Counted from the stretch's first letter, positions 53,083 through 61,507 are shown. The stretch: DNA of 64,000 bases from an uncultured Alistipes sp. (GCA_938014215.1 CALLRW010000020.1:17252-81251); one strand, 5' to 3'. The notes: generated by a model not told the origin, from the sequence alone. Numbers and translations are program-made.

Positions 53083-55083
53083 TCAGAAGACCCGGACGCA
53101 GCGTACGCTGCAGCCCGATGCCCGCATGTTCGAGTTATACATCACGTAGCTGGCGTTGAAGTCGACGATCTTCGACCGACCCTCGTCGACCGATGAGGTC
53201 CAGTAGTAGCCTTCGCGGCCCTGCGGACCCGGGATCAGACGCAGAACGCCCGAATTGTTGGCCATCTGGCCCGCTGCCGGGAAGAACGAGTGGGCGTTGG
53301 TGAAGGTCCAGCCGTCGGCGAACGAACCCTCGGCGAGGATCGACGACGAATCGAAGGCCGCGTTGCCGGTCGACGTGAAGCCGGTGAAGACCTTCACCGG
53401 GGCGACCATGTAGCCCTCCGGACACGGATCGTAGATCGTCTTCACGGGAGCCGTCTCGTCGGGATTGCCCCAGAGATGGTCGTTGCGGTGGGTGAGCGTC
53501 TCGGCATCGTCCGCGCCGCCCAGTCCGTACCAGTCGAACATGTTGTTGTAGGTCCCCGTGAAGAACATCTCGGGATACTGGATGGCCTCCAGCAGCGTGG
53601 CCGCATCCGACGTCGTCGAGGTGGCGTAGCCCACCATCGGCACGTAGTCCGCATCGCCGTAGACGAGCGAACCGTCCAGAATCGACCCGTAACTGTTGAA
53701 GCCCACGTAGGGATCCTTGCGCCCCCACTGGTACTTCAGACCGTCGTACGTCGAGAGGCTCCCTTCGGGCTGGGTCCAGTCGCCCAGGTTGCGGTCCATG
53801 ATCGTGAACTGCTCGCCGGCGTTGTTCGTGCAGGTGACATCCTTCACCTCGCTCGTGGCCCAGATGTGCCAGCTCCAGAGGATCGTACCCCGTTTGCGCG
53901 GGAAGGGCTCCGTGACGGGAACACCGTCCGTGACGGCGATCACGGCGTTGCCGTTGATGGTGCCCGAGGTGGTGAAGAGCACCTTGCCCTCCGGGGTCAG
54001 CTCGACGCTGCTGATCACGCCGCCGACCTCCGTGCCGGTCTCCCACAGCACCAGTACATCCTTCGGCTCGATCCGCGTCGGAGCGTCAAGGCCCGCCGTG
54101 GCGATGCCGTTGCCCATGACCGTGGCGTCGAAGAGGTAGGTCGTATTGGGTTGCGTGACGATGTAGCAGTTGGCGTAGCCGCCGTCGGCGTTGAGGTCGA
54201 CGGCATCCACCAGCGAAGCCGCAACGCTCACCTCAAGCTCCGCATAGACGCTCAGTCCGGAGGCCGACAGGGCGATGACCGAGATCTTGCCCTGCTGTTC
54301 GGCAAAGGTATTCTCCTCGACGGGGGCCGTGATGTCGAGCTTGTCGCCGTTGAAGGCCACCTTCCAGCCGTCGGGCTTGCCGATCTGGGTGTTGACGGCG
54401 CCCGTCATGGTGTAGTCGACCGAGAGGGTCTCGCCGAAGCTGAACTCGAGCGGACCTTCGGTGTCGAACGTAAAGCGCAGTTCGCCGGTTGCCGGGAGCC
54501 GGATGACGGTGCCGTCGAGCAGTTCGACAACGAGCATCCCGTCCTCGAAGCGGACGTCGTTGAAGAAGCCGGGCTCCTCCTCCTGCGAAGCGGCGACGCC
54601 GGTATTCTCCCACGTCGTGCCGCCGTCGGCCGAGATCTCCCACATGCCCGTTTCGGGGTTGATCCTCACGTGCGGAGCCACGGCTGCGGCCGGAATCGGG
54701 TTGCCTTCGGCGTCGGTCAGCCGCACGGTGTCGCCTTCGGCAGTCCGGTAGGCCCACCAGAAGTCGCCCGACTCCTCGACGATGACGAGGACCGGCGACC
54801 AGTTGTCCGATCCGCCCCTGGCGATCGTCACGGTGGTTCCGTCGGAGAAGGTGACGGTCCATCCGTCGGCGGTCTCTACGGCCGAATCGACGGTAACCTC
54901 CTGTTGGTTGAGTTTTTCAAGAAGGGATTTCAGCGAGTTGATATCCTCCTGCATCGAGTTTTCCAGTTGGTCGAGGCGCTCCGAAAGTCCGTTCACGGAG
55001 TTCCAGAGGTCGGAGTCGTCGTACGAACACGACGACAGCGTCAGCACCAGCAGGGCCGCCAACAGGCAGCGCAGCTGTTTCAT
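53083..55083 (-). CDS. DUF4988 (PL29 N-terminal type) lipoprotein with FISUMP-like C-terminus
   Basis: A 666-aa lipoprotein, Cys19 (VLTLSSC). It starts with a short coiled coil (about 22-55, WNSVNGLSERLDQLENSMQE), then a DUF4988-type beta region (WTVTFSDGTTVTI, SPVLVIVEESGDFWWAYRTA). Central beta domains (about 170-420) follow. The C-terminal 240 residues resemble a FISUMP/DUF1566-like domain: TIMDRNLGDWTQPEGSLSTY, YQWGRKDPYVGFN, IYDPCPEGYMVAPVKVF, YYWTSS and SGCSVRCVRVF. It may be a surface adhesin. The chosen start is the second of two ATGs 18 bases apart; both are followed by the same AAACAGCT, a small duplication, so 55101 is also possible. Confidence 0.72.
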   Translation of the reverse strand: MKQLRCLLAALLVLTLSSCSYDDSDLWNSVNGLSERLDQLENSMQEDINSLKSLLEKLNQQEVTVDSAVETADGWTVTFSDGTTVTIARGGSDNWSPVLVIVEESGDFWWAYRTAEGDTVRLTDAEGNPIPAAAVAPHVRINPETGMWEISADGGTTWENTGVAASQEEEPGFFNDVRFEDGMLVVELLDGTVIRLPATGELRFTFDTEGPLEFSFGETLSVDYTMTGAVNTQIGKPDGWKVAFNGDKLDITAPVEENTFAEQQGKISVIALSASGLSVYAELEVSVAASLVDAVDLNADGGYANCYIVTQPNTTYLFDATVMGNGIATAGLDAPTRIEPKDVLVLWETGTEVGGVISSVELTPEGKVLFTTSGTINGNAVIAVTDGVPVTEPFPRKRGTILWSWHIWATSEVKDVTCTNNAGEQFTIMDRNLGDWTQPEGSLSTYDGLKYQWGRKDPYVGFNSYGSILDGSLVYGDADYVPMVGYATSTTSDAATLLEAIQYPEMFFTGTYNNMFDWYGLGGADDAETLTHRNDHLWGNPDETAPVKTIYDPCPEGYMVAPVKVFTGFTSTGNAAFDSSSILAEGSFADGWTFTNAHSFFPAAGQMANNSGVLRLIPGPQGREGYYWTSSVDEGRSKIVDFNASYVMYNSNMRASGCSVRCVRVF

Positions 55084-55133
55084 GGGGAAGAGCTGTTTCA
55101 TGGCAGTATGTATAATGATGGGTTATCGATTTA

Positions 55134-55141
55134 CAAAGTAA
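55134..55141 (-). promoter_or_regulatory. Weak candidate -7 box for the DUF4988 gene
   Basis: On the minus strand TTACTTTG differs from TAnnTTTG at one position. It lies about 50 bases upstream of the start in the divergent gap shared with the Crp/Fnr gene. No clear -33 box. Confidence 0.3.
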
Positions 55142-55225
55142 CAATTTTAATCGCGAAAAATCGTTAACCTAAGTTCATGGTCCCGGATTTTGCATTTTTG
55201 GCAGATTATGGCTAATATTGCGTGC

Positions 55226-55810
55226 ATGGACAAGGATTTGAAACAACTGCTCAAGGAGGAGTGTAAATTCAGCCCTTCGGACTCCCTGCTGGAGCGTTTC
55301 CTCGGGGCGATGGAGGAGATCCGGGTCAGGCCGCGATGCCGGATCATCGATTTCGGAACGGTGAACTCCGATGTCTTTTGTGTCAAGCGGGGAATCGTGC
55401 GGCTTTTCCATGTGGACGACGCCAAGGAGTCGACCTTCGGCTTCGCCTCGCCCGGGACGATCTTCCTGTCGCCCCTCTCGTTTTATCTCGACGCTCCGGC
55501 CTTTCTGATGGCCGAAACCTGCAAGATCCCCGCCACGCTGCTGCGGATGAGCCGCGAGACCTTCTATACCTTTGTTAATGGTTCGGACGAGTTTGCCCGC
55601 TGGATGTTCAGCCTGGCGTCGGCCCAGATCTGCATCTGCGAGCGGAAACTTTCGCTGATCAACGGCTCGGCCATGGAACGATACCGGGCCGTGCTGAAAA
55701 ACCGCCCGGATATTGTCGAGGCGGTCACCAGCCGTGTGCTGGCCTCCTATCTGGACATTACCCCGCAGCATCTCTGCCGCCTCAAGCAGCAGCTTCGCGA
55801 CGGTCGATGA
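55226..55810 (+). CDS. Crp/Fnr-family transcriptional regulator
   Basis: A 194-aa regulator. A cyclic-nucleotide-binding-like sensor domain (about 25-120, IIDFGTVNSDVFCVKRGIVR, FGFASPGTIFLSPLSFYLD) is followed by a short helix and a C-terminal helix-turn-helix (about 160-190, SRVLASYLDITPQHLCRLKQ), typical of Bacteroidetes Crp/Fnr proteins. The nucleotide-binding Arg/Glu set of CRP is not obvious, so the ligand is not cAMP by default. The start could also be an ATG 18 bases upstream. Divergent from the DUF4988 gene and 280 bases before the YgbA-family gene, whose promoter carries a small inverted repeat. Confidence 0.88.
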   Translation: MDKDLKQLLKEECKFSPSDSLLERFLGAMEEIRVRPRCRIIDFGTVNSDVFCVKRGIVRLFHVDDAKESTFGFASPGTIFLSPLSFYLDAPAFLMAETCKIPATLLRMSRETFYTFVNGSDEFARWMFSLASAQICICERKLSLINGSAMERYRAVLKNRPDIVEAVTSRVLASYLDITPQHLCRLKQQLRDGR

Positions 55811-55953
55811 CACCCGGATCCGGTCGGAACGGCATCCGCCGGTGCGGAGGCTCTTCCCGGACGGCCCGTGGCGTGCAACCGGCTCCGTCCCGGTATTTGG
55901 AACGCCAAAGAGGGGGGATGGTGCGCAAAAGGGAAGCAGCTGATGGTTTTTTG

Positions 55954-55973
55954 CCTGTAAACAGGTACCTTTG
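55954..55973 (+). promoter_or_regulatory. Promoter of the YgbA-family gene with an inverted repeat in the spacer
   Basis: TACCTTTG (55966-55973) matches TAnnTTTG. CCTGT-AA-ACAGG (55954-55965) lies directly upstream, a plausible site for a regulator such as the neighbouring Crp/Fnr protein. No -33 box at normal spacing, in keeping with an activator-dependent promoter. Confidence 0.5.
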
Positions 55974-56090
55974 CAGCGGCTTTCCGGGAACTCCGCAGGA
56001 CGGGGCCCCGGAAAACCCTCCGCTCCGGCCGGCGGCGAAGCGGCATCGGACGGATGCGGGCGGAGGGTTGGAAAAGAGAAACAGCGTGGA

Positions 56091-56390
56091 ATGAAGAGTC
56101 GTATCGATCGGGAAAAGAGGATCGTCGAGCAGATGATCCGGTTGTATTGTCGGAAAAAGGAGGGACATGCGGAGCTGTGTCCGGCATGCCGCGAGGTGCT
56201 GGAGTATGCCTGTCTGCGGCTCGATCGATGCCGGTTCGGGGCCGACAAGCCGACCTGTCAGCACTGTACGCTGCATTGCTATCGGCGGGACATGCAGGAA
56301 CGTATCAAGGTTATCATGCGCTGGTCCGGGCCGCGGATGCTGCTTTACCATCCGGTATCGGCGCTCCGGCATCTATGGCGGAGGCGGTAG
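56091..56390 (+). CDS. YgbA-family (nitrous oxide-stimulated promoter) protein
   Basis: A 99-aa Cys-rich protein. The whole length fits the family: RIDREKRIVEQMIRLYCRKK at the start, ELCPACREVLEYACLRLDRC, then KPTCQHCTLHCYRRDM and the end MRWSGPRMLLYHPVSALRHL. The CxxC, CxxCxxHC arrangement suggests metal binding. In E. coli the homologue belongs to the NsrR nitrosative-stress regulon, so a role under nitric oxide stress is likely, here perhaps under the nearby Crp/Fnr regulator (inference). The start is ATG at MKSRIDRE. Confidence 0.88.
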   Translation: MKSRIDREKRIVEQMIRLYCRKKEGHAELCPACREVLEYACLRLDRCRFGADKPTCQHCTLHCYRRDMQERIKVIMRWSGPRMLLYHPVSALRHLWRRR

Positions 56391-56528
56391 GGCGGCTCCC
56401 GATCCCCGTATCCGGGTGCATTGCCTTCCGTGGAGGCGGGCTTCTCTCGGTCTCTCGGCGGGTCCGGGCACGGCGGAACGTCGTACAATTTTTCGGGCCG
56501 CTGCCCATCTCTTCTCCTCTTCCAAAAA

Positions 56529-56562
56529 AAGAGTGCCCCCGCGAAAAGGGCACTCTTCTTTT
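56529..56562. terminator. Bidirectional terminator between YgbA and PepSY-like genes
   Basis: AAGAGTGCCC (56529-56538) pairs with GGGCACTCTT (56548-56557), with an A-run before and a T-run after. It lies between convergent genes. Confidence 0.9.
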
Positions 56563-56588
56563 TTGGGCTGTCTCCGTGCGGCCGTTCG

Positions 56589-57872
56589 TCAGGAGAGCAC
56601 CGTCCCGTTGGCGGCAATGCGCAGTTTCGCCTCGCGCTCCGGATGCTCCTGCTCGAACTCGAGTTCGTACCACTCGCCGTCGGGCGTCTGGACGTAATCC
56701 GCTCCGTCGAACTCCCAGGCGGCATACTGCGAGGCGGCTACGGCCTGCGTCACGGCTGCCGGCAGCTCGTTGTAACGCACCTCCCACGTCGTCCTGACCC
56801 ACGCCCCGGCTCCGTTGAACAGCACCGATTTCTCACGCCCCTCGTGGCGGATCTCCACCTCCAGGTAGCCGTTTTCGACCTCCTGCTCGAGAATCGTCGC
56901 CCCGGGGTAGTTCTCGCGGATGAACGCTTCGGCATCGGTCGGAACGCCCGCTCCGCCGTTGAACACCGGCTCGTAGAGCGACACTTCGCCCGCGGGCGTG
57001 ATCTTCAGCCGGACATCCCCGTTGCGCGACTCCAGCTCCAGGCGGTAGTAGTTGCCTTCGGCGGCCGTTTCGAAGTAGTCCGCATCGTCGAGCCGGTAGC
57101 CCCGCGACTCGGCATATTCCGACCCCTCCCAGGCTCCGACAACCGTCGCCGGCAGTTGCGAACGACGCAGTTCGGTCTGCGTGTAGAGCCACGAGCCGTT
57201 GCGGTCGAAATAGAGGTCGCGCGCCACTCCGTTGTCGATGATCTCCACCTCGGTGCCCTCCGACTCCCGATCCACATCGACCACGCGCGCCCCGGGGTAG
57301 TGGGCGGCAATGTACTCATCGATCCCCGACACGGGCTGCGAGGGGATGAAATCGCCGTAATCGTAATCGGGTCCGGCATCGGCCATCGTCTTGACCAGCA
57401 CGCCGTCGGGCGCGTAGTAGAGGTCCACCTCACGGTTGGCCTGCTCCGCCTCGATGACATAGATCTCGGGCTCAACCTCGCCGCTGCGCGTCAGGACGTC
57501 GACCTCGTTGTCGATCTGCCAGTCGGCATATTCGCTCGTCTCGAAGGCCGTCTTGACCGCCTGCGGCAGCGCCGAGTAGGGGATTTCGCGCTCGGTCATC
57601 GACCAGGAGCCCTGCTGATTGTCAAACCAGGCCGTGCAGAGAGCCGAAGTCGAGGCGGCCTGCGGGTTGTTCCACGAGAACGACGCCACGGCATATTCGC
57701 CCTTGACGGCCCACGAGACCTGCTGCGCCCCGGGGAAGCGTGTGGCAAATGCCTCGAGTACCTGAGGCGACACCTCGCCCGAAGGGTTGCTGCCCTGATC
57801 CGCCTTTTCGCAACCCACGGCCAGAACGGCCGCCGTTGCCACGCCTAAAAGGGTATTCACAAATTTCATCAT
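56589..57872 (-). CDS. Triple PepSY-like-domain lipoprotein
   Basis: A 427-aa lipoprotein, Cys21 (VLAVGC). It has three tandem PepSY-like (PF11396-type) units of about 130 residues. Each starts with a VLEAFATRFPGAQ-like segment (EYIAAHYPGARVVDVDRESE and FIRENYPGATILEQEVENGY in units 2 and 3), continues with an aromatic VxYxxDGxW hairpin, and ends with LPxAVxxAxxxSxYAxW. Bacteroidales PepSY-like proteins are periplasmic or surface proteins of unclear role, perhaps ligand or protease-inhibitor binding. Two adjacent start codons exist; the second would give one residue less. Terminator shared with the YgbA gene. Confidence 0.8.
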   Translation of the reverse strand: MMKFVNTLLGVATAAVLAVGCEKADQGSNPSGEVSPQVLEAFATRFPGAQQVSWAVKGEYAVASFSWNNPQAASTSALCTAWFDNQQGSWSMTEREIPYSALPQAVKTAFETSEYADWQIDNEVDVLTRSGEVEPEIYVIEAEQANREVDLYYAPDGVLVKTMADAGPDYDYGDFIPSQPVSGIDEYIAAHYPGARVVDVDRESEGTEVEIIDNGVARDLYFDRNGSWLYTQTELRRSQLPATVVGAWEGSEYAESRGYRLDDADYFETAAEGNYYRLELESRNGDVRLKITPAGEVSLYEPVFNGGAGVPTDAEAFIRENYPGATILEQEVENGYLEVEIRHEGREKSVLFNGAGAWVRTTWEVRYNELPAAVTQAVAASQYAAWEFDGADYVQTPDGEWYELEFEQEHPEREAKLRIAANGTVLS

Positions 57873-58037
57873 AACATGCTTTTTTAGGGGTTTATACTGC
57901 TTTTCTTCCCTTGCGGGAACCTTTCTCGGATACAAAGATGTTAGGGGATTCTGAAAAGAATCTGAATTGGATTCCTATTTCAGTCGGGAAGGGGTGTCGA
58001 TACTCGGGGCCCGTTATGCCGGGAAGATCCTCGAGAT

Positions 58038-58226
58038 GTGTTCTCCGAAGGGGCCTGCGACATGCTCCGCGCGGCAACGGTGTCCTGCACACGGGCGCTC
58101 ATCATCGACCTGCGCACCTGCCCGTTGAACGTAGACGGTGCGCTGACAGCGCTGGCCGGCCAGTCGCTGAACACCGAGCCCTACAAAGGACGGGTGATCT
58201 TACTGGTCGACGAGGCGACGCTGTAA
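58038..58226 (+). pseudogene. Fragment of an S41-family (tail-specific-like) peptidase
   Basis: About 62 codons in which ALIIDLRTCP and YKGRVILLVDEATL match the ALIIDLR..GG and YKGPVVVLVDE.T steps of S41 peptidases. The frame stops directly before the point where the catalytic Ser segment (SAAE) should come, and the GG motif after IDLR is changed. No upstream PDZ or N-terminal part is seen. It reads as a decayed remnant. Confidence 0.55.
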
Positions 58227-58320
58227 CTTGTCGGCGTGCAGGTGTATGAGGGGCAGTCGGTAGTCGCCCCCCCCCGCCGCACCCGGAGGAATGTGTGTAT
58301 TCGATTTTTGAGGGTCGGAC

Positions 58321-58610
58321 CTAGTTTCGCCGGTCAAAATTCTCAATCTCGCGGGCCAGATCTCCCATCCGGGAATCGGTCGTAAAAGCCATTTCCGGGG
58401 CCAGCAGGGTCGAACATCCTACGCCCGTGCCGTCGGCCAACAGCTCCTTGTTGAATTTCGACCGGTAGATCGTAGCGTGTGATTTGCAGAGTATATTCCT
58501 TCTCCGATTTGACGTACTCGGCCTCATCGGCTGCTTTGTCCGGAGTGATGCGGACAACCGGCCAGAGCTTTTTGTCCCGAGACTTTGAACTGCCGCGTCA
58601 TCAGCAGGCA
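58321..58610 (-). pseudogene. Frameshifted gene remnant, unknown family
   Basis: On the minus strand three frames give protein-like pieces in order: MTRQFKVSGQK, then KLWPVVRITPDKAADEAEYV with KSEKEYTLQITRYD, then IYRSKFNKELLADGTGVGC and on to a stop after REIENFDRRN. Joining them needs two frameshifts. I do not recognise the family. The area 58227-58900 has no intact gene and looks like degraded DNA. Confidence 0.35.
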
Positions 58611-58902
58611 ACCGTGCTTTTCAATCCCTGATTGTAATGTTGCAGCGGAGAATCCGCCCGTGATTTTTCATTCCGGGGGGCTTTTCGGGTGAGGAATTGA
58701 CCTCTGCGGATGCCGAAACTGTACCCGTCGCCTGTCGGGAGCGAGCGTTTTCTTCAAAAGAATCTTTCCGGCCGGGGCCGTCTATCCATCCGTTGGTCGC
58801 GATTCTGGAATTGGCTGACATACAGGCCTGCGAGGAGCAACAACAACAGCAACGCCGTCGCGCACGGAAAAAACGGCGTCGTTTGTAAACTGTGCGACCA
58901 TC

Positions 58903-58960
58903 TTGTTGTGAGAGAATATTTTTCATACTTTTGTCACTATGTTTGTCACTATGTTTGTCA
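58903..58960 (+). promoter_or_regulatory. Promoter with three 12-bp iterons upstream of the TetR-type gene
   Basis: TACTTTTG (58926-58933) matches TAnnTTTG with TTG at 58903-58905 and a 20-base spacer. Direct repeats TTTGTCACTATG start at 58930, 58942 and 58954 (the last partial, TTTGTCAAC). They cover the predicted transcription start, a typical place for autorepression by the regulator encoded 36 bases downstream. Confidence 0.65.
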
Positions 58961-58995
58961 ACTTCCATTGTATCTATTTAATCTGACAATACGAA

Positions 58996-59709
58996 ATGGC
59001 GGAAAGAGTAAGACGCACGAATGCTGAAATCGATCATACCGTAATGGCTGAACTCGAAAAACTGGTCATCAAAAGTGGTTTCGGCAACGTGCTTGTCACG
59101 GAATTGATGGCCAATGCCCGTTTGGACCCCCCGGTCTTTTATCGGCGCTATGGATCTATCGACAATCTTTATGACAAGTTGTCCCAGAAATATGATTTCT
59201 GGATCAATAACACGATCGACACGTCAGAGTTGAGCGTCCTGGGACCTAAATTGTTCTTTGCGAAAACCCTGAAGACGCTTTACAGGGAGTTATGCAACAA
59301 TGAGGTCATGCAGAAACTGTTGCTTTGGGAGATGTCGGCCGACAATGAGACGACCCGGAGAACGGCCCGGATTCGGGATCTGATGAACATGAATCTGGTC
59401 GAATATTACGACCTGCTATTCAAACCCACTCATATCAATATTCGGAGCATTATCGCCCTCTTGATCTCGGGAATCTATTACCTGATCCTGCATAGGGAAC
59501 GGGCGCCTTTTTGTAAGATCGATTTCAATACGCCCGAAGGAGAAGCGGCCTTTTCGGAGGCGGTGGATGCTTTGGTTGACATGTTGTTTGATCGGATTGA
59601 AGTTCACAACGAAAAGCAGGCATGTTACGAACGCATGCTTAAAGACGGAATCAGCAAGAGAAAGGCCTGCCAATACCTGGGGGTGGATATCCATGAATTC
59701 GACAGCTGA
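58996..59709 (+). CDS. TetR/AcrR-family-like transcriptional regulator
   Basis: A 237-aa protein. The N-terminal 60 residues fit a TetR helix-turn-helix (ELEKLVIKSGFGNVLVTELM, ANARLDPPVFYRRYGSIDNL, YDKLSQKYDFW). The middle (about 75-190) is the helical ligand-binding/dimer domain (IIALLISGIYYLILHRERAP). The last 35 residues (QACYERMLKDGISKRKACQY onward) look like an added small helix-turn-helix, which is unusual for the family. Base composition is clearly more AT-rich than in the genes before 57 kb. Iterons at its promoter suggest autoregulation; it may also govern the downstream peptide/GLPGLI genes. Confidence 0.75.
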   Translation: MAERVRRTNAEIDHTVMAELEKLVIKSGFGNVLVTELMANARLDPPVFYRRYGSIDNLYDKLSQKYDFWINNTIDTSELSVLGPKLFFAKTLKTLYRELCNNEVMQKLLLWEMSADNETTRRTARIRDLMNMNLVEYYDLLFKPTHINIRSIIALLISGIYYLILHRERAPFCKIDFNTPEGEAAFSEAVDALVDMLFDRIEVHNEKQACYERMLKDGISKRKACQYLGVDIHEFDS

Positions 59710-59754
59710 AAGCAGACGTTTGTAGGGAGATGCCGGTGCAGCAGGAGCAGTTAA

Positions 59755-59793
59755 TAAAAAGAGAGGGTGTTTAAAACTCCTTCTCTTTTTTAT
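59755..59793 (+). terminator. Terminator after the TetR-type gene
   Basis: AAAAAGAGAGGG pairs with CTCCTTCTCTTTTT around TTTAAAA, followed by more T. It closes the TetR transcript. Confidence 0.8.
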
Positions 59794-60070
59794 TTGTCGT
59801 TATGTCAGGATCTTTTCATACGGAGTGTCCCGGTTCAAATGATTCCCTATTTTTCCCCTGTTTTATAAAAGACATCGGGTAAACGGTCACAATCTTCTGG
59901 AGTGTGGTACCATAAGTAAGTATTATAGTATTAAATTACGGTGTGCTGTCAGTTGTGTATTTCTATCTAAAATAGATAATATTTATATTGATACATACTT
60001 TTTCAAGTTGTATTTTTAGTTTTATACAGTTTATTTTAGCTAAATGTATTATATCTAAAATTATTTTGTG
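59794..60070. other. AT-rich intergenic DNA
   Basis: No gene. Very AT-rich compared with the rest of the window (59925-60070 especially), with short TATCTAAAATAGATA-type palindromic steps near 59964-59978. It probably carries the upstream regulatory DNA of the peptide cluster. Confidence 0.6.
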
Positions 60071-60078
60071 TATCTTTG
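60071..60078 (+). promoter_or_regulatory. -7 box for the small-peptide/GLPGLI transcript
   Basis: TATCTTTG matches TAnnTTTG exactly. A weak -33 (TGT near 60045) has a long spacer. The first ATG (60089) is only about ten bases downstream. Confidence 0.55.
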
Positions 60079-60088
60079 TCGTATGTAG

Positions 60089-60300
60089 ATGAATATGTCT
60101 CTTTGGGAGAAAACAAAATTTGTTGTTAACGGGAACGCACAACGATGAATAATCAACAAAGAGGTGGCAACACCTGCGGATGTCTTTATGCGGATAAAAG
60201 CGGGTCTTCGACCATGGACAACGGACTGGCCAATGCCGAGACGGGAGCTTGGTCCGGGGACAACTTCTCCTGTATCCAAACTGTATTCATCCGGCCATAA
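60089..60300 (+). CDS. Candidate double-glycine peptide precursor, split in two overlapping frames
   Basis: Frame 1 (60089-60148) encodes 19 residues, MNMSLWEKTKFVVNGNAQR. Its stop overlaps the ATG of frame 2 (60145-60300), which encodes 51 residues: MNNQQRGG, then NTCGCLYADKSGSSTMDNG, LANAETGAWSGDNFSC and a short tail. The GG followed by a CxC and a YA..GSST.DN..AN pattern resembles cores of Bacteroidales GG-leader natural-product precursors as I recall them. Frame 2 alone has only an 8-residue leader; joining both frames would give a normal 27-residue leader ending in GG. So the gene may be frameshifted, misread by one base, or translated by coupling. Not strongly supported as a functional gene by itself. 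Confidence 0.5.
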
Positions 60301-60370
60301 AGCCTGAATGACTGCTCAACCCTTGCCGGCGGCTGCGGAATGAGCCACCGGTAAATAAAAACTTCTGCTT

Positions 60371-61303
60371 ATGAGAACTTTTTTGATTTTGTTGTCTGCC
60401 ATCCTGTTTTCATGGGAGACGGTATCGGCGCATTATTTCCCCGATCTCAGGGACCCGGGAGCAAAATATCCGATCGACACCTGCCATCTCTGCGTAACCT
60501 ACGACTTTGCCTATGTAGAAGATACTTTGGATATGAAGTTTCTGCACGACCGTACGCTGCTCGAAATAGGACAAAACACGAGTCATTATTACAGTCAGTA
60601 CACCGATCGGATCGACTCGATGGCATACCTTCATTACGTAGCCATTCCGCGGACGGACATTGCCCGTCTGGAGAGAGGTATTCAAGTGTGGGACTGGTTG
60701 CAACCGGATGAACACCCGTGGTATTGCGATATATATACGTGGCCGCAGGATCGGAAGCGCATGGTCTCAACACGCTTTCTGAAGGAAGAATACCGGTATG
60801 ACGAGCCGGTCGAAGCGCTGGCGTGGCGGATTACGGAACAGACGGATACGGTTGCGGGCTATCTTTGCCGCAAGGCGGTCGCAGCCTTCCGCGGCCGCAC
60901 GTGGAAGGCCTGGTTCGCGCCGGAGATTCCTCTGGCGCAGGGACCGTGGAAGCTGGGCGGACTGCCGGGGCTGATTCTGAAAGCCGCCGACACGGATGGG
61001 CTCTTCTGCTGGACGGCGATCGGCCTGGAACAACCCGTCGATCGGATGATTTACGACTATGCGGACAAGGCGCTGAACGGTACGAACCGCAGTGGGCCCA
61101 TCATTCCGTCACACAGGAAAGTCAAGTGTTCGCGTAAGGACGTCGACCGCCTGTGGCGCAGGCAGTGGCTGGCCCCGATGACGGTGATGTTTCTGGACGG
61201 AGAGGAGCACATCATCTACGACATGAGTACGCAAAAAACGGTTGAGATTGACATCAATGATGTCCCCAAGGGCTATTATCCGAAACTGGAGCTGGATATA
61301 TGA
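60371..61303 (+). CDS. GLPGLI-family exported protein, copy 1
   Basis: A 310-aa protein with a signal peptide (about 1-20, FLILLSAILFSWETVSA). It carries the family signature GPWKLGGLPGLIL at 191-203 and the preceding WKAWFAPEIPLAQ. The order YRYDEPVEALAWRITEQTDT, VAGYLCRKAVAAFRGRTW also matches the family. GLPGLI proteins occur in Bacteroidetes only, have unknown function and are often found near peptide-precursor or secreted-protein genes. Six Cys residues (for example the CHLC pair near 38) may form disulfides. It is a tandem paralogue of the next two genes. Confidence 0.88.
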   Translation: MRTFLILLSAILFSWETVSAHYFPDLRDPGAKYPIDTCHLCVTYDFAYVEDTLDMKFLHDRTLLEIGQNTSHYYSQYTDRIDSMAYLHYVAIPRTDIARLERGIQVWDWLQPDEHPWYCDIYTWPQDRKRMVSTRFLKEEYRYDEPVEALAWRITEQTDTVAGYLCRKAVAAFRGRTWKAWFAPEIPLAQGPWKLGGLPGLILKAADTDGLFCWTAIGLEQPVDRMIYDYADKALNGTNRSGPIIPSHRKVKCSRKDVDRLWRRQWLAPMTVMFLDGEEHIIYDMSTQKTVEIDINDVPKGYYPKLELDI

Positions 61304-61507
61304 CTTTTTCCGATTCGGGCATGTCATTCGAATACAAAAACGGCCTTCCCTCGTTGTAAAAAAACTAAAACACGAGAGCCATGAAGTCTCTGAATATAAA
61401 TCTGATCGAGAAAAAATCCTGGAAATATATTTGGCTTGTATTCAGAAAAATATGATTATTTATGTCGGGTCCCTGTTTCATCAGGAACCCAATATGATTC
61501 GAGTATT

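Noticed and set aside
58697..58888. Small frame ending in a Gln/Arg-rich tail
   Set aside because: Lies in the decay zone, with no recognisable domain and no start context; the tail is low complexity.
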